A stretch of DNA of 64,000 bases, from contig NZ_CP118224.1 in assembly GCF_030849025.1 (NCBI RefSeq), positions 1,100,001 through 1,164,000 on the forward strand. Direction: 5' to 3'. The number at the start of each line of letters is the position of its first letter. Positions within the stretch are counted from its first letter, which is position 1. This stretch comes from Oceanimonas pelagia (GTDB lineage: Bacteria; Pseudomonadota; Gammaproteobacteria; Enterobacterales; Aeromonadaceae). The translations under genes were made by a program, and so were the position numbers. Below are positions 42,599-51,708 of the stretch, piece by piece. Below the pieces are notes generated by a model. That model saw only the letters and a program-made list of their open reading frames with translations, ran no database searches and was not told where the DNA came from.

Positions 42599-43875
42599 CC
42601 ACACTGGCGATTGTTCTGTTCCTGGTGCTGGCGCTGCTGGGCATGCCCCTGGCCTTTTCACTGGGGCTGGCAGCCCTCGGTGGCCTGGCCTGGAGCGGCA
42701 TTGAGCTGTCGGTGCTGCCCCAGCGCATGATGCACGCGGTCAACTCCTTTCCGCTGATGGCGATTCCGCTGTTCATGCTGGCGGGTGAGCTGATGGTGGG
42801 CGGTCAGGTGATGCAGCGTACCATCGACTTTGCCAACGCCTTTGTGGGCCGGGTAAAGGGTGGTCTGGCCCATGTGACCCTGCTCTCCGGCCTGGGGCTG
42901 GCGTCGGTGACCGGTGCCGCCGTGGCGGGCGCCAGTGCCCTGGGTACCACCATGATGCCGGCGATGAAAAAGCACTACGACGCGGGCTTCGGCTCGGCGG
43001 TGGTGGCCTCGGCGTCAAACCTGGGCCCCATCATTCCGCCCAGCGCGGCCATGATTGTATACGCCCTGATGGCCGGCTCCTCGGTCTCCGTGGGGGGCCT
43101 GTTCATGGCCGGTGTGGTGCCCGGTGTGCTGCTGGTGGTGGGCATGATGGTACTGTCGAGCTGGATTGCGCACCGCAAGGGTTATCCGCCTACCGGTGAA
43201 CCCTTCAGCCTGAAAAACCTGCTGGTGCAGACCAGACGGGCCGGGGCCATCATGCTGATGCCGGTGATCGTGATTGGCGGCATTGTCGGCGGCGTGTTTA
43301 CCGCCACCGAAGGGGCCGCCATTGCCGTGGTCTATGCCTTTGTCATCGGCAAGTGGGTGACCCGCAAGCTGGAGTGGACCGACCTGCCGGGCTGTATGTT
43401 CCGCGCCGCGCTGACCTCGGCCGTGGTAGGGGCGCTGATTGCCTTTGCAACACCGCTGACCTTCCTGTTCACCATTGACCTGATCCCGATGCGGTTGTCC
43501 CAGTTCATTCAGATGCTGACCGACAATCCCGACGTATTCCTGGCGCTGGTGATGGTAATGCTGCTGGTGGTGGGCATGTTCCTGGAGTCGAATGCGGCCT
43601 ACATCATGCTGGTGCCCCTGTTCGCCCCCATTGCCCTGGCCTACGGCATAGACCCGCTGTATTTCGGCTTTCTGTTCGTGTTCAACCTGGTGATCGGCAT
43701 GATGACGCCGCCGGTGGGGGTGTTGCTGTTCGTGATGTGCGGCATCGCCAAGATCCCCATGTCGCAACTGTTGCGCTACGTCTGGCCCTTTATTGCCCTG
43801 CAATACCTGGTGCTGATTCTGTGCTGGATTTTCCCCGAGATAGTGACGGCCCTGCCGCACGCCCTGGGTTACTGA
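42595..43875 (+). CDS. TRAP transporter large permease (DctM), system 1
   Basis: This is a 426-residue polytopic inner-membrane protein. Motifs typical of DctM include FPLMAIPLFMLAGELMVGG, SGLGLASVTGAAVAGASALGTTMMP, NLGPIIPPSAAMIVYALMAG, and FVFNLVIGMMTPPVGVLLFV. It is the sodium-driven transport subunit. It is followed by 42 bp and an Asp/Glu-racemase-fold enzyme, probably in the same operon. Confidence 0.95.
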   Translation: MTTLAIVLFLVLALLGMPLAFSLGLAALGGLAWSGIELSVLPQRMMHAVNSFPLMAIPLFMLAGELMVGGQVMQRTIDFANAFVGRVKGGLAHVTLLSGLGLASVTGAAVAGASALGTTMMPAMKKHYDAGFGSAVVASASNLGPIIPPSAAMIVYALMAGSSVSVGGLFMAGVVPGVLLVVGMMVLSSWIAHRKGYPPTGEPFSLKNLLVQTRRAGAIMLMPVIVIGGIVGGVFTATEGAAIAVVYAFVIGKWVTRKLEWTDLPGCMFRAALTSAVVGALIAFATPLTFLFTIDLIPMRLSQFIQMLTDNPDVFLALVMVMLLVVGMFLESNAAYIMLVPLFAPIALAYGIDPLYFGFLFVFNLVIGMMTPPVGVLLFVMCGIAKIPMSQLLRYVWPFIALQYLVLILCWIFPEIVTALPHALGY

Positions 43876-43917
43876 TTGATTAACTGATTACACATAATGA
43901 CAAGCAAGGAGCTAACC

Positions 43918-44649
43918 ATGACTGAACGTACTCTGCTGGGTGTACTGACCCCTTCTTCCAACACCACTCTGGAGCCGGTAACCGCCGACATTCTGCACGG
44001 CGTGGAACATGTCAGCGCCCACTTTGGCCGCCTCAAGGTGACCGAGATTTCCCTGACCGACCAGGCCCTGAGTCAGTTCGACAACGAGCCCTTCCTGCAG
44101 GCCTCCCGGCTGCTGGCCGATGCCAGGGTGCAGTCCATTACCTGGAGCGGAACCTCTTCCGGCTGGCGCGGTTTTCAGGATGACGAAATCCTGTGCCAGG
44201 CCATTACCGAAGAGACCGGCATTCCGGCCACCACTTCCGTGCTGGCACTGAACGAGCTGTTTGCGTTGACCGGCGTCAGGCGCTTTGGCCTGGTGACCCC
44301 CTACCTGCGCGACGTGCAGAAGAAGGTGATCGCCACCTACGCCGGTGCCGGTTTTGAGTGTGTCGCCGAGCGTCACCTCAACGACAAGGGCAACTTTTCC
44401 TTCTCCGAGGTGAGTGAAGAGACCATTGAGCAAATGGTGCGTGAGGTGGCCGCCGAGGGCCAGTGTGACGCCATCACCATCTTCTGCACCAACCTGCGGG
44501 GTGCCCGGGTGGCCGCACGGCTGGAAAAAGAGCTGAACATTCCCATCTACGACACCGTGTCTACCGGGGTATGGAAGGGCATGCTGCTGGCCGACGCGGA
44601 TCCGGGCCAGATTCAAGGGTGGGGCTCTTTATTTTTGGTTAAACCGTAA
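43918..44649 (+). CDS. Asp/Glu racemase-superfamily enzyme, AMDase/maleate isomerase-like
   Basis: This 243-residue protein (ATG 43918 behind AAGGAGC) starts GVLTPSSNTTLEP, the ligand-binding loop of maleate cis-trans isomerases and arylmalonate decarboxylases. At the first catalytic position, where racemases and isomerases carry Cys, it has Gly78 in WSGTSSGWRG. The second position keeps Cys190 in IFCTNLRG. The same Gly/Cys arrangement (Gly74/Cys188) is known for Bordetella arylmalonate decarboxylase. It may therefore be a decarboxylase or a one-cysteine isomerase acting on the dicarboxylate imported by TRAP system 1. The reaction is an inference. Confidence 0.7.
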   Translation: MTERTLLGVLTPSSNTTLEPVTADILHGVEHVSAHFGRLKVTEISLTDQALSQFDNEPFLQASRLLADARVQSITWSGTSSGWRGFQDDEILCQAITEETGIPATTSVLALNELFALTGVRRFGLVTPYLRDVQKKVIATYAGAGFECVAERHLNDKGNFSFSEVSEETIEQMVREVAAEGQCDAITIFCTNLRGARVAARLEKELNIPIYDTVSTGVWKGMLLADADPGQIQGWGSLFLVKP

Positions 44650-44838
44650 TTATATATTATATAATTCATAAATAAGAGCAGCCTGGCCGGGGAGTAATGA
44701 CAGCCCCGGTCAGGCTGGTGTGGTGATTTGTTATTCATAATTCGATCGGGATCACCCTTGCCTTTCCCGGTCATACCGTTTTGACCGGCAACGGATTAGA
44801 GTACGCGATCGATCACATTCATATAACAGGAGCACGAT
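44650..44838. promoter_or_regulatory. GntR promoter region with operator-like motifs
   Basis: The 10-mer AATTATGAAT occurs on the minus strand at 44733-44742, and a one-mismatch copy (ATTTATGAAT) at 44664-44673. The GC hairpin near 44681-44716 (CCTGGCCGGGG / CCCCGGTCAGG) probably ends the upstream TRAP operon. The region thus combines a terminator-like hairpin and a likely autoregulatory operator. Confidence 0.5.
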
Positions 44839-45534
44839 ATGGCAAGCAGTATGAATTCCCTGGGGCAGGGTTCTCTGCGGCGACGCTCGCTGCACGAGGA
44901 AGTGGCCGACTGCGTGCGCACCATGATCATCGAGGGCGAGCTGAAGGAAGGGGAGCGCATCAACGAGCCGGCACTGTGCCAGCAGCTGGATATTTCCCGC
45001 ACCCCGTTGCGCGAAGCCCTCAAGGTATTGAACTCCGAAGGCATTGTCACCATAGAGCCGAACCGGGGCGCCCGGGTGGCGGTGATCACGCCGGAAGAGA
45101 TTCGTGAACATTTCGAGATTATCTGCTCCCTGGAGCGTCGCGCCGCCGAGCTCACCGCCGCGCGTGCCACGGCCGCCGAGCTGGAGCAGCTGACCCGGCT
45201 GCAACACCAGCTGGAAGACTATCACCAGGCTCAGGACAAGCAGCATTACTTTGAAGTCAATCAGCACATTCACCGGCTGATCATCGAACTGGCCGGCAAC
45301 GACACCCTGACCCAGCTGCATCACCAGCTGATGAACAAGGTCAGCCGGGGCCGCTACCTGGCCATTGGCTTTCATCACCGCTGGGATGAGTCCGTCACCG
45401 AGCACCGGCAACTGCTGGAGGCCCTCAAGGCCGGTGACGGCGACCGGGCGGGTCGTATTCTGGCCGAGCATGTGATGCACACCGGCGATCTGCTGGTGCG
45501 CGAGCTGGAGCAAAAACAGCAAAAAGCGGGCTGA
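44839..45534 (+). CDS. GntR-family regulator with FCD domain
   Basis: This 231-residue protein starts at ATG 44839 behind AGGAG. The N-terminal winged helix-turn-helix reads GERINEPALCQQLDISRTPLREALKVLNSEGIVTIEPNRGA. The C-terminal FCD ligand domain keeps metal-binding histidines (NQHIHRLIIELAGN, SVTEHRQLLEAL, AEHVMHTG). Members repress catabolic genes and are released by an organic acid. Its position between the two halves of the island and the shared AATTATGAAT motif suggest that it controls the whole island. Confidence 0.9.
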   Translation: MASSMNSLGQGSLRRRSLHEEVADCVRTMIIEGELKEGERINEPALCQQLDISRTPLREALKVLNSEGIVTIEPNRGARVAVITPEEIREHFEIICSLERRAAELTAARATAAELEQLTRLQHQLEDYHQAQDKQHYFEVNQHIHRLIIELAGNDTLTQLHHQLMNKVSRGRYLAIGFHHRWDESVTEHRQLLEALKAGDGDRAGRILAEHVMHTGDLLVRELEQKQQKAG

Positions 45535-45893
45535 GTTGCCCACCGGGGCGGCTTCATGCCCCACTCCCTTTCTTTCTGACGCCGCCTATCGCGTTTTCCT
45601 GCCTGTTTTCCGTTTTCCGTTTTCCGTTTTTCGCCAGCCGGAGTGCCGGCTGCTGCCCTGCTGCCTGAACGGTCTTCCGCGGTGGGCGGCCTGAGCCTGC
45701 CTGACGACGGTTCATGGAAGGGTGTGCCAGTTTTTTATGCAAGCCTCGATTGTTAATCATTTGTTTCTCATCATGAGATCTTGTTCACATTTTCGTTACC
45801 TTCGGTTTGAAAGTGGCCACAAGCAATGATTAATTACGTATACATAATTATGAATGCAATCTAGTGGATTAGCGCAACATCAAGGAGTGACCC
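45535..45893. other. Intergenic region before hydantoinase: heptamer repeat and operator motif
   Basis: This 359-bp gap has no gene. At 45605-45625 it has three tandem copies of GTTTTCC. At 45846-45855 it carries AATTATGAAT, extended to ATTATGAATGCAAT, 39 bp before the hydantoinase start. The latter is a candidate GntR operator. The remainder is GC-rich without clear structure. Confidence 0.6.
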
Positions 45894-47315
45894 ATGTCCG
45901 AGTTTGATCTGGTGATTCGAAACGGCCGCATTGCCACCGCCGCCGACGTAACCGACTGCGATATCGGCATCAAGGACGGCCGTATTGTGGCCCTGGGCCT
46001 GAACCTGGGCCCGGGCCGGGAAGAAATCGATGCCAGTGGCAAGCTGGTGCTGCCGGGCGGCGTGGATGCTCACTGTCATCTGGATCAGCCCATGCCCGAT
46101 GGTTTGCGTATGGCCGACGACTTCTATACCGGCACCCGCTCCGCCGCCTGCGGCGGCACCACCACCGTCATGCCCTTTGCCGCCCAGGAAAAGGGCCAGT
46201 CCCTGAAGGCGGCGGTGGAGGATTACCATCGGCGCGCTGAAGGCAAGGCGGTGGTGGACTACGCCTTTCACCTGATCGTCAGCGACCCCACCGAAAAAGT
46301 GCTCAAGGAAGAGCTGCCGGAGCTGATCCGTCAGGGCTGCACCTCCTTCAAGATTTACATGACCTACGACGACCTCAAGCTCAACGACGGCCAGATCCTC
46401 GATGTGCTGGCCCTGGCCCGGGACGAAGGTGCCATGGCCATGATCCACGCCGAAAACGCCGACTGCATCGGCTGGCTGACCAAGCGCCTGCTCGACGCCG
46501 GCCACACCGCCCCCAAATACCATGCCGCTTCACGCCCCATGCTGGTGGAGCGGGAAGCCACCCATCGGGCCATTGCCCTGTCCGAGCTGGTGGACGTGCC
46601 CATTCTTATCGTGCATGTGTCCGGTGAAGAAGCGGTGGAGCAAATTCGCTGGGCCCGCAGCAAGGGCATCAGCATCTATGCCGAAACCTGCCCCCAGTAC
46701 CTGTTCCTCACCGCCGAAGATCTGGGCCTGGACGGCTACGAAGGCGCCAAGTGCGTGTGCAGCCCGCCCCCCCGGGACAAGGCCAATCAGCAGGTGATCT
46801 GGGACGGTCTGGAAGACGGCCTGTTTACCATCTTCTCTTCCGACCATGCCCCCTTCCGTTACGAAGATCCCCAGGGCAAGAAGCCGAACGGTGAGGAAGT
46901 GGACTTTCCCTATATTCCCAACGGCATTCCCGGTCTGGAAACCCGCCTGCCGCTGTTGTTCTCGGAAGGGGTCAACAAGGGCCGCATTACCCTCAACCGC
47001 TTTGTGGAGCTGACCGCCACCAACCCGGCCAAGCTTTACGGCCTGTATCCGCAAAAGGGCAGCATCGCCGTGGGCGCCGATGCCGACATCGCCATCTGGG
47101 ACCCCAGGCGTGAGGTGGTCATTCAGAACGAATTGCTGCACCACGACGTGGATTACACCCCCTACGAGGGCCAGGTGGTCACCGGCTGGCCGGTGCTGAC
47201 CCTGAGCCGGGGCAAAGTGGTATGGCGCGATGGCGAGGTGCTGGGCCAGGCCGGCGACGGCCGCTTTCTGCCCTGCGGCAAGCCGGACATGGCCAAACCC
47301 AGGGTGCGCCGCTGA
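45894..47315 (+). CDS. hydA: D-hydantoinase / dihydropyrimidinase
   Basis: This is a 473-residue amidohydrolase. Binuclear metal ligands are all present: His60 and His62 in DAHCHLD, carbamylated Lys153 in SFKIYMTYDD, His185 in MIHAENAD, His241 in VHVSGEEA, and Asp317 in SSDHAPFRY. These proteins open hydantoin or dihydropyrimidine rings to N-carbamoyl acids. The ribosome site is AAGGAG. It opens the second operon of the island, followed by an aminotransferase and TRAP system 2, so it may process the imported compound. The true ring substrate cannot be read from sequence. Confidence 0.9.
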   Translation: MSEFDLVIRNGRIATAADVTDCDIGIKDGRIVALGLNLGPGREEIDASGKLVLPGGVDAHCHLDQPMPDGLRMADDFYTGTRSAACGGTTTVMPFAAQEKGQSLKAAVEDYHRRAEGKAVVDYAFHLIVSDPTEKVLKEELPELIRQGCTSFKIYMTYDDLKLNDGQILDVLALARDEGAMAMIHAENADCIGWLTKRLLDAGHTAPKYHAASRPMLVEREATHRAIALSELVDVPILIVHVSGEEAVEQIRWARSKGISIYAETCPQYLFLTAEDLGLDGYEGAKCVCSPPPRDKANQQVIWDGLEDGLFTIFSSDHAPFRYEDPQGKKPNGEEVDFPYIPNGIPGLETRLPLLFSEGVNKGRITLNRFVELTATNPAKLYGLYPQKGSIAVGADADIAIWDPRREVVIQNELLHHDVDYTPYEGQVVTGWPVLTLSRGKVVWRDGEVLGQAGDGRFLPCGKPDMAKPRVRR

Positions 47316-47392
47316 GCGTCAGGGAACGATTTCGGGCAGGGCGAGCCAGGACAGGTCGTCCGCCCATTAACCGAGCAGTTCAAGGAGTGAAT

Positions 47393-48559
47393 ATGTCATA
47401 CCAAAGCGGGCGTCATTTTCTGCAGATCCCGGGTCCGTCACCGGTGCCGGAGCGGCTGGTGCGCGCCATGTCAAAAGCGGTGATCGATCACCGCGGGCCG
47501 GAATTCGGCGAGCTGGGCCGGAACGTGCTGGCCGGCATCAAGCGCATTTTCCAGACCGAAAGCCCGGTGGTGATCTATCCCGCCTCCGGCACCGGCGCCT
47601 GGGAAGCGGCCCTGGTCAATACCCTGAGCCCGGGGGACAAGGTGCTGATGTGTGAAACCGGCCAGTTCGCCACCCTCTGGCACGAGCTGGCCACCCGCCT
47701 GGAGCTGGAGGTGGAGTTTCTGCCCGGTGACTGGCGTCACGGTGCCAGCCCGGAAGCCATTGCCGAACGTCTCAGCCGGGACAGTGACCATCAAATCCAG
47801 GCGGTGTGCGTGGTGCACAACGAAACCTCCACCGGTGTCACCAGCCGCATTGCCGACATTCGCCGCGCCATTGACGGCACCGGTCATCCGGCGCTGTTTA
47901 TGGTGGACACCATCTCCGGGCTGGCTTCTGCCGAATACAAGCACGATGAATGGGGCGTGGACGTCACCGTATCCGGCTCCCAGAAGGGGCTGATGCTGCC
48001 GCCGGGCATCAGTTTCAACGCCCTCAGCGACAAGGCCCTGGCCCGCCACCAGCAGGCCCGGCTGCCGAAGTCCTACTGGGACTGGAGTTCCATGCTGGCG
48101 AGCAATGCCACCGGCTACTTTCCCTACACCCCCGCCACCAACCTGCTCTATGGCCTGAAGGAAGCCATCGCCATGCTGGAGGAGGAAGGGCTGGACAACG
48201 TCTTTGCGCGCCACCAGCGCCATGCCGAAGCCACCCGTCGGGCGGTGCAGGCCTGGGGGCTGGAGGTGCTCTGTCTCAACCCCGAGGAATACAGCCCGGT
48301 GCTGACTACTGTGCTGCTGCCGGAAGGGCAGGATGCCGACGCCCTGCGTAAGGTGATTCTGGCGCGCTTCGACATGTCCCTGGGCGCCGGCCTTGGCAAG
48401 CTCAAGGGACGGGTGTTCCGCATCGGCCACCTGGGCGACATCAATGATCTCACCCTGCTCGGTACCCTGGCCGGCGTGGAAATGGGGCTGACCTGTGCGG
48501 GTGTGCCCCACAGCCCGGGCGGGGTACATGCCGCCATGCGGTTCCTGGCCGATCACTAA
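47393..48559 (+). CDS. Class V aminotransferase, serine/alanine-glyoxylate type
   Basis: This 388-residue PLP enzyme starts at ATG 47393 behind AAGGAG. It shows FLQIPGPSPVPERLVRAMS and YPASGTGAWEAALVNTLSPGD. VVHNETSTGVTSRIADI and LFMVDTISGLASAEY follow, with Lys198 in VSGSQKGLMLPPG as the cofactor lysine. Relatives act on serine-glyoxylate, alanine-glyoxylate or ureidoglycine-glyoxylate. Beside a hydantoinase, ureidoglycine-type or glyoxylate-linked chemistry is plausible but not shown. Confidence 0.85.
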   Translation: MSYQSGRHFLQIPGPSPVPERLVRAMSKAVIDHRGPEFGELGRNVLAGIKRIFQTESPVVIYPASGTGAWEAALVNTLSPGDKVLMCETGQFATLWHELATRLELEVEFLPGDWRHGASPEAIAERLSRDSDHQIQAVCVVHNETSTGVTSRIADIRRAIDGTGHPALFMVDTISGLASAEYKHDEWGVDVTVSGSQKGLMLPPGISFNALSDKALARHQQARLPKSYWDWSSMLASNATGYFPYTPATNLLYGLKEAIAMLEEEGLDNVFARHQRHAEATRRAVQAWGLEVLCLNPEEYSPVLTTVLLPEGQDADALRKVILARFDMSLGAGLGKLKGRVFRIGHLGDINDLTLLGTLAGVEMGLTCAGVPHSPGGVHAAMRFLADH

Positions 48560-48569
48560 GCGATTGCGG

Positions 48570-48590
48570 CGGCCCGCAGTGGGCGGGCCG
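48570..48590 (+). other. GC hairpin before TRAP system 2
   Basis: CGGCCCGC / GCGGGCCG with a five-base loop lies 10 bp after the aminotransferase stop and has no T-run. It may stabilise the upstream mRNA or attenuate expression of the transporter. Confidence 0.4.
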
Positions 48591-48634
48591 CTTACCCATG
48601 CCATCGGGCATATTCAAGGAAGGAGATTCTCATC

Positions 48635-49669
48635 ATGAGAAAACTGATCACCGCCACTTTGCTTGGCAGTATCCTGGCATCCACACCGGCTCTGGCCGAG
48701 ACCATCAACCTCAAGGTGATCGGTCAGCCGCTGGCCACCGGCCTGATCCAGAAAAACAAGGAGCAGCCGTTTTTTGAAAATCTGGCCGAAAAGACCGGCT
48801 TGCCGCTCAAGGTCAACTACAAGCCGCTGGACACCACCGGCATCAAGGACGTGGAGCAGCTGCGGGTGCTGAAGTCCGGCCTGTTTGACCTCATTTCCCT
48901 GCGGATGTCCCAGGTGTCCCGGGACGAGCCCACCATTCTCGGTCTGGATCTGGTGGGCCTGAACCCCAACTTCGAACAGGGCCGCAAGGTGGTTGACGCC
49001 TACAAGGACACGGTGGATCAGCGCCTGCAGGAGCGGTTCAACACCAAGCTGCTGGCGGTCTGGCCCTTTGGCCCGCAGGTGCTGTTCTGTAACCACCCCA
49101 TCAACGGCCTGGAAGACGTCAAGGGCCTGAAGGTGCGGGTGTATGACCAGAACCTGGCCCAGTTTGTGGAGTCCGTGGGCGGGGTGCCGGTGCCGGTGGC
49201 CTTTGGTGACGTACACCAGAGTCTGGCGCTGGGCATGATTGAGTGCGCCATTACCGGCCCGAGCTCGGCCAACTCCGCCGGCTGGCCGGAAGTGACCACC
49301 CACATGCTGCCCCTGGGCTTCCAGCTGGCGCTGAATGGTTACGGCATCAACCTCAAGACCTGGAACAAGCTCGATGCCGAGCAGCAGCAGACCCTGCAGA
49401 AAGCCTTTGACGAGCTGAGCGAGGAAATCTGGAGCTACTCCGAAGAGCTGTTCCTGGATGCCAGCCGCTGTAACGTGGGTGAACAGCCCTGTGACACCGG
49501 CAAGCCCTTCAACCTGGTGGAAGTGCCGGTGAACGAGGCCGACCTGGCTACCGTGGCCAATACCGTGACTCAGGTGTCCTATCCGACCTGGGCCGAGCAG
49601 TGCGACAAGTCCAACGCCGACTGCTCCGCCAACTGGAAACGGGACCTGAAGGACATAGTGGGCCTGTAA
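48635..49669 (+). CDS. TRAP transporter substrate-binding protein (DctP), system 2
   Basis: This 344-residue protein has a signal peptide (LITATLLGSILASTPALA). It shows the family features DVEQLRVLKSGLFDLISLRMSQ and GLKVRVYDQNLAQFVESVGGVPVPVAFGDVHQSLALGMIECAITG, including the conserved ligand-binding Arg. It is distinct in sequence from the system 1 protein, so the two TRAPs probably take different ligands. The C-terminal end carries four extra Cys (CNVGEQPC, QCDKSNADC), which could form two disulfides in the periplasm. Confidence 0.93.
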   Translation: MRKLITATLLGSILASTPALAETINLKVIGQPLATGLIQKNKEQPFFENLAEKTGLPLKVNYKPLDTTGIKDVEQLRVLKSGLFDLISLRMSQVSRDEPTILGLDLVGLNPNFEQGRKVVDAYKDTVDQRLQERFNTKLLAVWPFGPQVLFCNHPINGLEDVKGLKVRVYDQNLAQFVESVGGVPVPVAFGDVHQSLALGMIECAITGPSSANSAGWPEVTTHMLPLGFQLALNGYGINLKTWNKLDAEQQQTLQKAFDELSEEIWSYSEELFLDASRCNVGEQPCDTGKPFNLVEVPVNEADLATVANTVTQVSYPTWAEQCDKSNADCSANWKRDLKDIVGL

Positions 49670-49679
49670 CCCCTTAACA

Positions 49680-49699
49680 ACGCCGGCCTGTGCCGGCGT
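49680..49699 (+). other. Attenuator hairpin between dctP2 and dctQ2
   Basis: ACGCCGGC / GCCGGCGT with a four-base loop, followed by CTTTGTCT, lies 10 bp after dctP2. It probably causes partial termination so that the periplasmic binding protein is made in excess of the permeases. Confidence 0.6.
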
Positions 49700-49810
49700 C
49701 TTTGTCTGAATGACACTCAAGTGGACCGGCTGGCGATATGGGCCTCGCCGGTCCCGCGTCCGGCAACAGGGTGATGGCTGCCCTGGCGCCGGTGACAAGG
49801 AGACGTTGAC

Positions 49811-50422
49811 ATGAAGCGAATAGAGCGGCTGACCAGCCTGGTATTTGGCGGCATGTTTCTGCTGTTGTCGCTGATGATTGCGGTAGAGACCCTGCTGCGC
49901 AAGTTTTTCAAGATATCGTTGCAGGGGGTGGATGAACTGAGCGGTTATGCGCTGGCGGTGGGGGCCACCCTGTCCTTTACCATCGCCCTGTTTGGCCGCG
50001 CCCACATGCGCATCGACATTTTTCACGAGCGCCTGCCCAGAGGGTTGCAGAGCGTGCTGAACTGGCTGTCTGCCCTGTTCATGTGTGGCCTGGGTCTGTT
50101 TATGGTGTGGGTGTGCCTGAATGTGGTGCTGGAAACCCTGGACTACGGCAGCACCTCCCAGACGCCCTGGGCCACGCCGCTTATCTATCCCCAGAGTGTG
50201 TGGATGGCGGGTCTGGTGGTGTTTGCCCTGGTGGCCCTGGGCTATGGCCTGCGCGCCACCTGGCTGCTGGCCAGTGGCCGGGTGAACATGCTGAACAGTG
50301 AATTCAACCCCAAGGGGGTGAGTGAAGAGCTGAAGGAAGAGCTGGCCGACTTTGCCCAGCGCCAGCAGCAACAGGAACAAAACACCGCGGCACCGAAACT
50401 GGCCGGGGAGGGTGCACAATGA
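49811..50422 (+). CDS. TRAP transporter small permease (DctQ), system 2
   Basis: This 203-residue, four-helix membrane protein has the core LLRKFFKISLQGVDELSGYALAVGATLSFTIALFGRAHMRIDI. The C-terminal tail is hydrophilic and Glu/Gln-rich. It overlaps the DctM gene by four bases. Confidence 0.93.
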   Translation: MKRIERLTSLVFGGMFLLLSLMIAVETLLRKFFKISLQGVDELSGYALAVGATLSFTIALFGRAHMRIDIFHERLPRGLQSVLNWLSALFMCGLGLFMVWVCLNVVLETLDYGSTSQTPWATPLIYPQSVWMAGLVVFALVALGYGLRATWLLASGRVNMLNSEFNPKGVSEELKEELADFAQRQQQQEQNTAAPKLAGEGAQ

Positions 50423-51708
50423 CAGTAACTACCGTTTTTATCGGCTTTTTCGCCATGCTCGGCATGCTGTTGCTGGGCGTTCCCATCGCCGTGGCCATGG
50501 CCCTGATCGGGGTGATTGGCGGCATCATGGTGTTTGACTGGACCTTTATGGACTCTATCGGCGCCGTGGTATGGAGCGTGCACAACGAGGCGCTGCTGAC
50601 CGCCATTCCGCTGTTCATTCTGCTGGGTGAGCTGCTGCTGCGCAGCGGCATCGCCGACAAGATGTTCCTGTCCATGTCGGCCTGGCTGGGCAGGTTGCCC
50701 GGCGGTCTGCTGCACACCAATATCGGCTCCTGTGCGCTGTTTGCCGCCACTTCCGGCTCTTCGGTGGCCACCGCTGCCACCATCGGCACGGTGGCGCTGC
50801 CGTCGCTGCAGGAGCGCAAGTACTGCATGCGCCAGTCCCTGGGCAGCCTGGCTGCCGGCGGTACTCTGGGCATTCTTATTCCGCCCAGCGTCAACATGCT
50901 GATCTACGGCTCGCTGACCAATAACTCCATCGGCAAGCTGTTTATGGCGGGGCTTATTCCCGGCGTGATGCTGAGCCTGCTGTTTATGGTGTATATCGCC
51001 TTCGCCAACCGCGGCCAGGGCAGTGTGCGGGAAGAGAAGCTGCCGCTGTCCGAAAAGCTGCGTCTGTCCCGTCACCTGATCCCGCCGGCGGTGGTATTCG
51101 GTATCGTGATGGGCAGCATCTACAGCGGTCTGGCCACCGCCACCGAGTCTGCCGCCCTGGGGGTTATGACCGCGCTCTGGTTCGCCTGGCGCTCCGGCCG
51201 GCTGTCGGTTAACTTCCTGCAGGAATGTTTCGTTCAGACCGCGCGCATTACCGGCATGATCCTGCTGATCATCACCGCCGCCTTTGTGCTTAACCTGACC
51301 ATCAGCCTCACCGGGGTGGTGGATGAACTGACCGCCTGGGTGACCTCCTTCGGTCTCAGTGCCACCGGCCTGCTGCTTATTCTCATCCTGTTCTACCTGG
51401 CACTGGGCATGTTTATGGACGTGCTGTCGATGCAGGTGCTGACCATTCCCATCACCTATCCCATCGTCACCGCCCTGGGTGTGGATCCCATCTGGTACGG
51501 CGTGTTCGTGGTGCTGATGTGCGAGCTGGCGCTGATCACGCCGCCGGTGGGCATGAACCTGTTCGTGGTGCAGAGCGTGCGCAAGGACGGCGGCAATATC
51601 AGTGATGTGATGTGGGGTGTGGTGCCGTTCATCCTGATCATGATGCTGTTCACCTTCAGTCTGATGACCTTCCCGGAGATCGCCCTGTGGCTGCCCAACA
51701 TGATGTAA
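50419..51708 (+). CDS. TRAP transporter large permease (DctM), system 2
   Basis: This is a 429-residue polytopic membrane protein with TAIPLFILLGELLLRSGIADKM, FAATSGSSVATAATIGTVALP, GGTLGILIPPSVNMLIYG, and CELALITPPVGMNLFVVQS. The Na+-coupled subunit of TRAP system 2, it is followed by and overlaps an amidase gene. Confidence 0.95.
   Translation: MTVTTVFIGFFAMLGMLLLGVPIAVAMALIGVIGGIMVFDWTFMDSIGAVVWSVHNEALLTAIPLFILLGELLLRSGIADKMFLSMSAWLGRLPGGLLHTNIGSCALFAATSGSSVATAATIGTVALPSLQERKYCMRQSLGSLAAGGTLGILIPPSVNMLIYGSLTNNSIGKLFMAGLIPGVMLSLLFMVYIAFANRGQGSVREEKLPLSEKLRLSRHLIPPAVVFGIVMGSIYSGLATATESAALGVMTALWFAWRSGRLSVNFLQECFVQTARITGMILLIITAAFVLNLTISLTGVVDELTAWVTSFGLSATGLLLILILFYLALGMFMDVLSMQVLTIPITYPIVTALGVDPIWYGVFVVLMCELALITPPVGMNLFVVQSVRKDGGNISDVMWGVVPFILIMMLFTFSLMTFPEIALWLPNMM

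Noticed and set aside
43918-44649. Calling the enzyme a hydantoin racemase because of the nearby hydantoinase
   Set aside because: Hydantoin racemases use two catalytic cysteines; here the first position is glycine and the N-terminal loop is of the maleate-isomerase/AMDase type.
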